From Streptomyces beigongshangae (lineage in GTDB: Bacteria; Actinomycetota; Actinomycetes; Streptomycetales; Streptomycetaceae), in NCBI RefSeq assembly GCF_019710745.1, contig NZ_JAHKJW010000044.1:1-62344 (forward strand): 62,344 nt of DNA, given 5' to 3'. The notes beneath the pieces were generated by a model that saw only the letters and a list, made by a program, of their open reading frames with translations, had not been told where the DNA came from and did not search any database. The position numbers and the translations under genes were made by a program. Each line of letters begins with the position of its first letter. Position 1 is the stretch's first letter. Below are positions 24,959 to 31,983 of the stretch, piece by piece.

Positions 24959-26268
24959 CCCGCGGAGCTGAACGCGGTGTTCATCTTCTTCGCCGCGTCC
25001 GCGGAGGCGGCCTCCACGTCCTTACGTCCGCTGACGATCTCCTGGAACATCGTCGGCAGCACCAGGGACGCGTCGATCTGGGACCAGGCGGGCGAGGCCG
25101 GGACGAACTTGGCACCGGCGCCGAGGGTCTTCACGAAGGGCTCGACGAACGGCTCGCGCTTCGCGACGTCCTGGCGCACGTCCGTGAACGTCGGCAGGAA
25201 GCCCATCGCGTCGAAGAGCGCGCCCTGCGTCCTCTTCGACGCGAGCTGTTCCATCAGGTCGACGGCGAGCGTGCGGTGCGAGGTGCTGTTCAGGACGCCG
25301 AGGTTGTTGCCGCCCGCGAACGCGGGGGCGATGTCACCGGACTCCACACCGGGCAGCGGGACGACCGCGTACTTGCCCTTGACCTTCCCCGCCTCGATCG
25401 CCGCGTGGCTGAAGTCGCCGCCGATGGCCATGCCGGCCTTGCCGGAGGCGAACGCCGTGACGGTGTCGTTGCCGCCCATGCCCGCGCACTTGGCGGCCGG
25501 GCAGTTGTCGTCGCCGAAGAGCGAGGTGTACGCCTTGATGCCCTTCCGGGCCTGCGCGCTGTCGATCGTGGAGGCGTACGACCCGCCCTTGCCCTCGGCG
25601 ATCTCGCCGCCGTTGGCCCAGATGAACGGCATCGCGCCGTACGTGTACGCGCCGCCGACCGCGAGGCCGTACAGCTCCGGCTTCGCCTGCCGGATCTTCC
25701 TGGCGGTGCCGATCAGTTCGTCCTGGGTCCTCGGTACGCCGAGGCCCAGCTCCTCGAAGACGTCGGTGCGGTAGTAGAGCGCACGCACCCCGACGAAGTA
25801 CGGGGCGCCGTAGATCTTCCCGTCGACCGTGACGGACTGCTTGGCGGTCGGGTCGGTGTCCTTGGACTCGCTCCAGTCCGTGAACTCCTCCGTGACGTCC
25901 GCGAGGCCGCCGTCCTTGACGTATCCGGCGGTGTCCGTGTTGCCGTACTCGATGAGGTCGGGCGCGCTCTCCGGGTCGTTGAAGGCGGCCTTGATCTTCT
26001 CGGCGCGGGTCTCGACGGGGATGTACTGGACGTCGACCTCCGTGCCCTCGTGGGCCTTCTCGAAGGCGGTGACGACACTGTCGACGACCTTCTCCTTCGG
26101 CGCGTTGGTGACCTCCTGGAAGAGCCACACGCGCAGCGTGCCGCTCTTCTCGTCCTTGCCGCCGGAGTTGTCGGAGGACTCCGGGGCGCAGGCGGTCGCC
26201 GTGAGCCCGGCCACGACGAGCGCGGCGATCGGGGCGGCCGTACGGGCAAAGAGGTGCGCGAACTTCAT
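24955..26268 (-). CDS. sugar ABC transporter substrate-binding lipoprotein, probably chito-oligosaccharide
   Basis: 437 residues. The signal peptide ends in a lipobox (TATAC, Cys27). Family 1 solute-binding fold: LRVWLFQEVTNAPKEKVVD, then DLIEYGNTDTAGYVKDGGL and a hinge region. GGAGG lies 8 nt upstream of the ATG. The operon includes an N-acetylhexosaminidase and has a DasR-like site about 95 bp upstream, which together suggest GlcNAc oligomers as substrate (inference). Gene order resembles S. coelicolor SCO2943-2946 as I remember it. Confidence 0.92.
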   Translation of the reverse strand: MKFAHLFARTAAPIAALVVAGLTATACAPESSDNSGGKDEKSGTLRVWLFQEVTNAPKEKVVDSVVTAFEKAHEGTEVDVQYIPVETRAEKIKAAFNDPESAPDLIEYGNTDTAGYVKDGGLADVTEEFTDWSESKDTDPTAKQSVTVDGKIYGAPYFVGVRALYYRTDVFEELGLGVPRTQDELIGTARKIRQAKPELYGLAVGGAYTYGAMPFIWANGGEIAEGKGGSYASTIDSAQARKGIKAYTSLFGDDNCPAAKCAGMGGNDTVTAFASGKAGMAIGGDFSHAAIEAGKVKGKYAVVPLPGVESGDIAPAFAGGNNLGVLNSTSHRTLAVDLMEQLASKRTQGALFDAMGFLPTFTDVRQDVAKREPFVEPFVKTLGAGAKFVPASPAWSQIDASLVLPTMFQEIVSGRKDVEAASADAAKKMNTAFSSAG

Positions 26269-26290
26269 GAGGGCGTCCTCCGGGGGCGCG

Positions 26291-26326
26291 TTGCAACATG
26301 TGCAATGGCGGTTTTGCGCTGCACAA
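26291..26326. promoter_or_regulatory. twin palindromes upstream of the sugar-binding protein gene
   Basis: TTGCAACATGTGCAA (26291-26305, exact TTGCA/TGCAA arms) and TTGCGCTGCACAA (26314-26326, arms match at 5 of 6 positions). Their centres are about 22 bp apart, two helical turns, and they lie 23-58 bp upstream of the ATG. This suits a repressor operator pair (LacI, ROK or GntR type); no regulator gene is adjacent. Confidence 0.5.
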
Positions 26327-26363
26327 CACCCGGGAGGCTATGGAGTACATGAACGTGCCCACA

Positions 26364-26379
26364 AGAGGTCTCCACCACT
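26364..26379. promoter_or_regulatory. DasR-responsive element (dre)-like site
   Basis: AGAGGTCTCCACCACT matches the DasR consensus AGTGGTCTAGACCACT, recalled from the literature, at 13 of 16 positions. It is 96-111 bp upstream of the binding-protein ATG. DasR is the GntR-type GlcNAc-utilisation repressor of streptomycetes, so the match fits the GH20/ABC gene content. Confidence 0.6.
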
Positions 26380-26490
26380 CTGTGACCGGCGGAAGCACTC
26401 CATGCAACGGAGGGACGGGACAAAGGCCCCGGATACGCCGAGAGCGCACGCGGGGGGGCGGCGCCGAGCCGGAGGGCCCGGGTCACGACT

Positions 26491-26525
26491 CGGCCGCGGC
26501 GCCCCGTCGAGGGGCGCCGCGGCCG
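26491..26525 (-). terminator. hairpin downstream of the DUF3039 gene
   Basis: CGGCCGCGGCGCCCC (26491-26505) pairs exactly with GGGGCGCCGCGGCCG (26511-26525) around GTCGA, 88 nt after the DUF3039 stop. Confidence 0.7.
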
Positions 26526-26613
26526 TACTCCGTTCACGCGGCACGGCGCACCGCACACCGTGCCCCGCCACCTCACGGGGCGCGAAGGGCCGGCCCGCCG
26601 GGCCGCAGGGGCC

Positions 26614-26910
26614 CTACTTGTCGCCGCCCTTGCCCTTGCCGTCGTCGCCCGAGCCCATGGACTCGTAGATCTCCTTGCACATGGGGCACACGGGGTACTT
26701 CTTCGGGTCCCGGCCCGGGACCCACACCTTGCCGCAGAGCGCGACGACGGGCGTCCCGTCGAGCGCGCTCGCCATGATCTTGTCCTTCTGGACGTAGTGG
26801 GCGAAGCGCTCGTGGTCCCCGTCGCCGTGCGACGTCTGCGGCGTCGGCTCCACGAGGGTTCCCGTCCCAGTGCCTCGCTGGGGCTGGGTCTCAGGCTCAA
26901 GAGTGCTCAT
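26614..26910 (-). CDS. DUF3039 domain protein
   Basis: 98 residues starting MSTLEPETQP at ATG 26910. The conserved segment (about 31-85) contains GDHERFAHYVQKDKIMASA, GTPVVALCGKVWVPGRDPKKYPVCPMCKEIYESM. The three Cys (C59, C75, C78, with C75 and C78 as CPMC) could bind a metal. The family is actinobacterial and of unknown function. The tail is Gly/Lys/Asp-rich. It is read leftward, directly after the YqgE gene. Confidence 0.9.
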   Translation of the reverse strand: MSTLEPETQPQRGTGTGTLVEPTPQTSHGDGDHERFAHYVQKDKIMASALDGTPVVALCGKVWVPGRDPKKYPVCPMCKEIYESMGSGDDGKGKGGDK

Positions 26911-26939
26911 GACGGCAAGAGTACTGAAGGTTTGAGCCA

Positions 26940-27521
26940 TCAGTTCAGCGAAGGGTCGTCCGGATACGTGGCCACCATCGCCAGCTCGTTGCGCTGGCGG
27001 CGCAGCACTTCGCGCCACAGCCGTTCCGGAGCGGGCGAGGAGACGTCGCCGGGTTCGGACTCCACGACGTACCAGGCGCCCTCGCCCAGTTCGTCCTCCA
27101 GTTGTCCGGGCCCCCAGCCCGCGTACCCCGCGAAGATCCTGAGCGAGCCGAGCGCCGAGGCGAGCAGCTCCGGCGGGGCCTCCAGGTCCACGAGCCCGAT
27201 CGCGCCGTGCACGCGGCGCCAGCCGAGCGGCGTGCGCTCCCCGGAGGTGCCGCCCGGGATCACCGCCACCCCGAGCGCCGAGTCCAGCGAGACCGGCCCG
27301 CCCTGGAACACCACTCCGGGCTCCCCGGCCAGCTCGGCCCAGTTCGCGAGGATGTCCCCCACGTCCACCGGTGTGGGGCGGTTGAGGACGACACCCAGGG
27401 AACCCTCCTCGTCGTGGTCGAGGAGCAGCACCACCGCGCGGTCGAAATTGGGGTCCGCCAGGGCGGGAGTGGCCACGAGCAGCCGCCCTGTGAGCGAGGA
27501 CACCTCCGTCATGCCTGACAT
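26940..27521 (-). CDS. YqgE/AlgH family protein
   Basis: 193 residues from the ATG at 27521 (MSGMTEVSSLTGRLLVATP); the second Met (27512) is equally possible. Hallmarks: GRLLVATPALADPNFDRAVVLLLDHDEEGSLGVVLNRP, a GGPVS motif and GYAGWGPGQLEDEL. Function is unknown in most bacteria; the fold is an OB-like barrel. It is divergent from murA, with a 244-bp gap that should hold both promoters. Confidence 0.93.
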   Translation of the reverse strand: MSGMTEVSSLTGRLLVATPALADPNFDRAVVLLLDHDEEGSLGVVLNRPTPVDVGDILANWAELAGEPGVVFQGGPVSLDSALGVAVIPGGTSGERTPLGWRRVHGAIGLVDLEAPPELLASALGSLRIFAGYAGWGPGQLEDELGEGAWYVVESEPGDVSSPAPERLWREVLRRQRNELAMVATYPDDPSLN

Positions 27522-27765
27522 GATCCCGCATCTTCCCCGCGCGGGGGGAGCCAATGCCCGCACCGGGGTGAATGCAGCTCAGGGCTCACGGGAGCAGGTG
27601 GAGCGCACGGCCCCCACCGGTGACCCGGCGTGCCCGGCCGGGCACGTTTCGTGTTGTGGCGAAGCCATGACGTCCCTGAGGGCCTCCTGGGCTTACTCAA
27701 GGGGGGTGGGCGGCCATTACGCTTGCTTCTTCGCCACCTTCCCCACCAACCGGAACGCGAGACAC

Positions 27766-29112
27766 ATGACCGTCAACGGCTCAGACGACGTACTCCTTGT
27801 CCACGGCGGAACCCCGCTGGAGGGCGAGATCCGTGTCCGCGGTGCGAAGAACCTCGTACCGAAGGCCATGGTCGCCGCGCTGCTCGGCAGTGCTCCGAGC
27901 CGGCTGCGCAATGTCCCGGACATCCGTGACGTGCGGGTCGTACGCGGCCTGCTGCAGCTGCACGGGGTGACGGTCCGTCCGGGTGAGGAGCCGGGCGAGC
28001 TCGTCATGGACCCGTCGCACGTGGAGAGCGCCAACGTCGCGGACATCGACGCGCACGCCGGTTCGTCGCGCATCCCGATCCTCCTGTGCGGCCCGCTGCT
28101 GCACCGCCTCGGGCACGCGTTCATCCCGGGCCTGGGCGGCTGCGACATCGGCGGCCGGCCGATCGACTTCCACTTCGAGGTGCTGCGCCAGTTCGGCGCG
28201 ACGATCGAGAAGCGTGCGGACGGGCAGTACCTGGAGGCGCCGCAGCGGCTGCGCGGCACGAAGATCCAGCTGCCGTACCCGTCCGTCGGCGCGACCGAGC
28301 AGGTGCTGCTGACGGCCGTCCTCGCGGAAGGCGTCACGGAGCTCTCGAACGCGGCGGTCGAGCCGGAGATCGAGGACCTGATCTGCGTCCTGCAGAAAAT
28401 GGGCGCGATCATCGCGATGGACACCGACCGCACCATCCGCGTCACGGGCGTCGACACGCTCGGCGGCTACACCCACGCGGCCCTGCCGGACCGCCTGGAG
28501 GCCGCCTCGTGGGCGTCCGCGGCGCTGGCCACCGAGGGCAACATCTACGTCCGCGGCGCCCAGCAGCGCTCGATGATGACCTTCCTGAACACCTACCGCA
28601 AGGTGGGCGGCGCCTTCGAGATCGACGACGAGGGTATCCGCTTCTGGCACCCCGGCGGCGAGCTCAAGTCGATCGCGCTGGAGACGGACGTCCACCCGGG
28701 CTTCCAGACGGACTGGCAGCAGCCGCTGGTCGTCGCCCTCACCCAGGCCACCGGCCTCTCCATCGTCCACGAGACGGTGTACGAGTCCCGGCTCGGCTTC
28801 ACGTCGGCGCTCAACCAGATGGGCGCGCACATCCAGCTCTACCGGGAGTGCCTGGGCGGTTCGCGCTGCCGCTTCGGCCAGCGGAACTTCCTGCACTCGG
28901 CGGTCGTGTCGGGCCCGACGAAGCTCCAGGGCGCCGACCTGGTCATCCCCGACCTGCGCGGCGGCTTCTCGTACCTCATCGCGGCGCTGGCGGCCCAGGG
29001 CACGTCCCGGGTCCACGGCATCGACCTGATCAACCGCGGCTACGAGAACTTCATGGAGAAGCTGGTGGAGCTGGGCGCGAAGGTCGAGCTGCCGGGCAAG
29101 GCGCTCGGCTAG
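27766..29112 (+). CDS. murA: UDP-N-acetylglucosamine 1-carboxyvinyltransferase
   Basis: 448 residues. It makes the first committed step of peptidoglycan synthesis (enolpyruvyl transfer from PEP to UDP-GlcNAc). K28-N29 (RGAKNLVPK) matches the substrate-binding Lys-Asn, and C126 in GLGGCDIGGRPIDFH is the catalytic, fosfomycin-reactive Cys. ATG 27766 (MTVNGSDDVL) is preferred; the frame stays open far upstream but without coding character. Monocistronic, converging on hup with a strong shared terminator. Length and motifs are intact, so it should be a working enzyme. Confidence 0.96.
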   Translation: MTVNGSDDVLLVHGGTPLEGEIRVRGAKNLVPKAMVAALLGSAPSRLRNVPDIRDVRVVRGLLQLHGVTVRPGEEPGELVMDPSHVESANVADIDAHAGSSRIPILLCGPLLHRLGHAFIPGLGGCDIGGRPIDFHFEVLRQFGATIEKRADGQYLEAPQRLRGTKIQLPYPSVGATEQVLLTAVLAEGVTELSNAAVEPEIEDLICVLQKMGAIIAMDTDRTIRVTGVDTLGGYTHAALPDRLEAASWASAALATEGNIYVRGAQQRSMMTFLNTYRKVGGAFEIDDEGIRFWHPGGELKSIALETDVHPGFQTDWQQPLVVALTQATGLSIVHETVYESRLGFTSALNQMGAHIQLYRECLGGSRCRFGQRNFLHSAVVSGPTKLQGADLVIPDLRGGFSYLIAALAAQGTSRVHGIDLINRGYENFMEKLVELGAKVELPGKALG

Positions 29113-29217
29113 GGCCTGGCATCCGGCCGGGGTGGACATCCGGCCGGGCCGGGCAGGGCATCCGGCCGGGGCGGGGCGCCCGGCCGGCGGCGGCACGTAG
29201 GCGCGGACACGCGTACG

Positions 29218-29258
29218 CGATGGGGCGGTCACCCGGAATCCGGGTGACCGCCCCATCG
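29218..29258. terminator. 41-nt near-perfect palindrome between murA and hup
   Basis: Arms of 20 bp (29218-29237 and 29239-29258) around one central A; the core is GGGGCGGTCACCCGGA and its complement. It lies about 105 nt after the murA stop and 45 nt after the hup stop, suiting a bidirectional terminator. Between murA and this hairpin the motif CATCCGGCCGG recurs three times (29119-29172 region). Confidence 0.85.
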
Positions 29259-29302
29259 GCGTCTGTGGAGCCCTGTACGTCCTCGCGGGACGTACGGAGG
29301 GG

Positions 29303-29584
29303 CTACTTGCCCTTGGCGGCTTCCTTGAGCTTGCTGCCCGCGGAGACCTTCACGCTGTAGCCGGCCGGGATCTGGATCGGGTCGCCGGTCTGCGGGTTGC
29401 GAGCGGTGCGAGCGGCACGGTGGGTGCGCTCGAAGGTCAGGAAGCCGGGGATGGTGACCTTCTCGTCGCCCTTGGCGACGATCTCGCCGACGGTCTCGGC
29501 GAACGCGGCCAGAACGGCGTCGGCGTCCTTGCGGGTCACCTCGGCACGGTCGGCCAGCGCGGCCACCAGCTCACTGCGGTTCAT
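29303..29584 (-). CDS. hup: HU family DNA-binding protein
   Basis: 93 residues, standard HU size without the Lys/Ala-rich tail seen in HupS. It starts MNRSELVAALADRAEVTRKDADAVL and has the DNA-binding arm segment GFLTFERTHRAARTARNPQTG followed by IPAGYSVKVSAGSKLK. GGGAG lies 7 nt upstream of ATG 29584. It is the HupA-type nucleoid protein by size and by its position next to murA, as I recall for S. coelicolor. Confidence 0.96.
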   Translation of the reverse strand: MNRSELVAALADRAEVTRKDADAVLAAFAETVGEIVAKGDEKVTIPGFLTFERTHRAARTARNPQTGDPIQIPAGYSVKVSAGSKLKEAAKGK

Positions 29585-30109
29585 GTTGTTACTCCCGTGT
29601 TCTTCTTGCCGTTGAGGCGTGCCACGCGGCGGAGCCGCATCTCGGGCACGTCGAAGCCGATGCTGCCAGGGTCCTCGACGGTCCCCGGACCCGGGTCCGT
29701 GGCCGGACCCTCGCGCCCGAAGACGCATCCTGCCCCCACCTGCGGCGGGAAAGCCAATCCGGTACCCCTGGGAGTCACACGAAAAGCGCCACGGCCTCGA
29801 AATGGTGACGCTCCGTCCACTCCCGGCAGCGGACCGCGAAGCCAGTGATGGCCTGGTGGGCCCGCAGGGACTGAGCCATGGCCGCCACCCTAGAGGCGGC
29901 CCGAGGCCCGGTGTCCGGCGACGCGCCGGTACGGAGGGCGGGTGGCAACCGTCACAGTTGCCACCCATTGGAGCGCTTTCCCCGCCTTGCCGCCCTTACG
30001 CGTCCCATCTCGGGAGCGGCGTCCCGGACGACCCCGGAGTGACGGGACGGGCGGGCGGGAGAGGCAGGAGGGGCGGGAGCTCCCGTCCCCTCCCGGCGCC
30101 GGGGCGGTG
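29585..30109. other. 525-bp intergenic region between malic enzyme and hup
   Basis: The hup promoter should lie in the left third. Two inverted repeats were seen: GCCGCC/GGCGGC at 29881-29900, and GGGTGGCAAC (29940-29949) with GTTGCCACCC (29957-29966) around a 7-nt loop. The second may be a terminator for the malic enzyme gene (stop at 30110) or an operator. No convincing reading frame. Confidence 0.5.
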
Positions 30110-31525
30110 TCAGACCGTGACGCCCGCCGCCTTCGCGGCGTTGCGGACCGCCCCCGCCACCGCGCCCGCGACCTTGTCGTTGAAGACGCTGGGGATGATG
30201 TAGTTCGGGTTGAGCTCGTCCTCCGTCACCACGTCCGCCAGCGCCGTCGCCGCCGCGAGCATCATCTCCGTGTTGACGGTGCGGGACTGGGCGTCCAGCA
30301 GGCCGCGGAAGACGCCCGGGAAGACCAGCACGTTGTTGATCTGGTTCGGGAAGTCGGAGCGGCCGGTGGCCACGACCGCCGCCGTTTGCCGGGCGATCGC
30401 CGGGTCGACCTCGGGGTCGGGGTTGGCGAGCGCGAAGACGATCGCGTCGTCGGCCATGGCGGCCACGTCGTCGCCGTCCAGCACGTTCGGGGCCGAGACG
30501 CCGATGAAGACGTCGGCGCCGCGCACGGCCTGCTTCAGGGTCCCCGTGACGCCCTCGGGGTTGGTGTTGTCGGCGATCCACCGCAGCGGCGAGCCGGCGG
30601 CGGCCTCCACCAGGTCCTCGCGGCCCGCGTGCACCACGCCGTGGATGTCGGCCACGACGGCGTGCTTGACGCCCGCGGCGATCAGCAGCTTGAGGATGGC
30701 CGTACCGGCCGCCCCCGCGCCCGACATGACGACGCGGATGTCGCCGATCGCCCGGCCGGTCACCCGCAGCGCGTTCTTGAGCGCCGCGAGCACGACGATG
30801 GCGGTGCCGTGCTGGTCGTCGTGGAAGACGGGGATGTCGAGGGCCTCGCGCAGGCGCGCCTCGATCTCGAAGCAGCGCGGCGCCGAGATGTCCTCCAGGT
30901 TGATGCCCGCGAAGCCGGGGGCGATGGCCTTGACGATCTCCACGATCGCGTCGGTGTCCTGCGTGTCCAGGCACAGCGGCCAGGCGTCGATGCCCGCGAA
31001 GCGCTTGAAGAGGGCGGCCTTGCCCTCCATGACCGGCAGGGCGGCCTTCGGACCGATGTTGCCGAGGCCGAGCACGGCCGAGCCGTCGGTGACGACCGCG
31101 ACGGAGTTGCGCTTGATGGTGAGGCGCCGGGCGTCCTCGGGGTTCTCGGCGATGGCCATGCACACCCGGGCCACTCCGGGCGTGTAGATCATCGAGAGGT
31201 CGTCACGGTTGCGGATGGGGTGCTTGGACGCCATCTCGATCTTGCCGCCGAGGTGCATCAGGAACGTACGGTCGGAGACCTTGCCCAGCGTGACGTCCTC
31301 GATGCCGCGCAGCCGCTCGACGATCTCTTCCGAGTGCTTCGTGGACGACGCCGCGATGGTGACGTCGATCCGGAGCTTCTCGTGGCCGGAGGCCGTCACG
31401 TCGAGGCCGGTCACCGAGCCTCCGCTGGACTCCACGGCGTTGGTGATCTGGGAGACCGCGGTTCCGCTCGCGGGCACCTCCAACCGGACCGTGATCGAGT
31501 AGGAGACGCTGGGCGCCGTTGCCAT
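30110..31525 (-). CDS. NAD-dependent malic enzyme with N-terminal ACT domain
   Basis: 471 residues. The first about 90 form an ACT-type regulatory domain (SYSITVRLEVPASGTAVSQI), then the malic domain (MIYTPGVARVCMAIAEN, Tyr/Lys catalytic regions DGSAVLGLGNIGP and VFHDDQHGTAIV) and the NAD-binding domain (VVMSGAGAAGTAILKLL). It oxidatively decarboxylates malate to pyruvate. The NAD preference is by analogy with SCO2951 as remembered; the ACT domain suggests amino-acid or other allosteric control. Start ATG 31525 (MATAPSV). Confidence 0.93.
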   Translation of the reverse strand: MATAPSVSYSITVRLEVPASGTAVSQITNAVESSGGSVTGLDVTASGHEKLRIDVTIAASSTKHSEEIVERLRGIEDVTLGKVSDRTFLMHLGGKIEMASKHPIRNRDDLSMIYTPGVARVCMAIAENPEDARRLTIKRNSVAVVTDGSAVLGLGNIGPKAALPVMEGKAALFKRFAGIDAWPLCLDTQDTDAIVEIVKAIAPGFAGINLEDISAPRCFEIEARLREALDIPVFHDDQHGTAIVVLAALKNALRVTGRAIGDIRVVMSGAGAAGTAILKLLIAAGVKHAVVADIHGVVHAGREDLVEAAAGSPLRWIADNTNPEGVTGTLKQAVRGADVFIGVSAPNVLDGDDVAAMADDAIVFALANPDPEVDPAIARQTAAVVATGRSDFPNQINNVLVFPGVFRGLLDAQSRTVNTEMMLAAATALADVVTEDELNPNYIIPSVFNDKVAGAVAGAVRNAAKAAGVTV

Positions 31526-31983
31526 GGCCGACTTCCTCTGCTTTCACCGAACTACTGCGAGTGCTGCGAACACCGCTGGTTCGCGGGTTTGCCGTCCGAT
31601 CGTCGCACCTACCGCGGAGTACGTGGTAGCCGCCCCGGGTTGCGAACCTTTTGTTCATGGGAACGACGGAAGAGGCCCGCGTCACCAGGTGACGCGGGCC
31701 TCTTCCGTGCCGCCGCGGGTGCGGGCACCCGCGGCGGTTGGTCAGTGACACCGACCCGCCATGCTCGCCTCGCGGCAAGTGGTCGCTCGTGGCGACGAAG
31801 GTTGGGCCCGGGGGCTTGGATCGGGCCGGTGTCACATCCAAGGTAACAAACGATCCCCGTAAGGCAATTCCCGTACCGGGGTTCACAGCGAAGCTTTACG
31901 CGTCACGGCGAGGTTTTACGCGGACGGGGCCCCCGGTTCACCGGCGGGGGCCCGCCGGTTCACCGCCCCGGACCGGCGGCCGG
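31526..31983. other. 458-bp intergenic region with two stacked hairpins
   Basis: Between the helicase stop (31984) and the malic enzyme start (31525), both leftward. It holds two perfect hairpins (31666-31708 and 31710-31737) and, further right, the octamer TTTACGCG repeated at 31895-31902 and 31915-31922, exactly 20 bp apart. The malic enzyme promoter should lie left of 31666. No coding region is seen. Confidence 0.55.
31666..31708. terminator. 43-nt perfect palindrome, terminator downstream of the helicase
   Basis: Arms of 21 bp (31666-31686 and 31688-31708) around one A; inner arms AGGCCCGCGTCACC and GGTGACGCGGGCCT. A second hairpin follows at once at 31710-31737 (CCGCCGCGGGTG pairs with CACCCGCGGCGG, loop CGGG). 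Together they insulate the malic enzyme gene from helicase readthrough, although the helicase stop is 276 nt away. Confidence 0.75.

Larger units (their letters stand above)
26269..26613. other. 345-bp intergenic region upstream of the GH20/ABC operon
   Basis: From the operon outward it contains two palindromes (26291-26305 and 26314-26326), a DasR-like site (26364-26379) and the terminator of the DUF3039 gene (26491-26525). A weak leftward promoter (TTGTGG, 17 nt, ATAGCC on the minus strand) would overlap the end of the DasR-like site. No coding region is seen. Confidence 0.6.

Noticed and set aside
21077..26268. Naming the GH20/ABC genes dasABC or ngcEFG
   Set aside because: Those names belong to other loci in S. 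coelicolor; only a DasR-like site and GlcNAc-type content link this operon to that regulon.
29881..29966. Riboswitch upstream of hup
   Set aside because: Only simple inverted repeats are present; no known aptamer consensus was recognised, and they lie far from the hup start.
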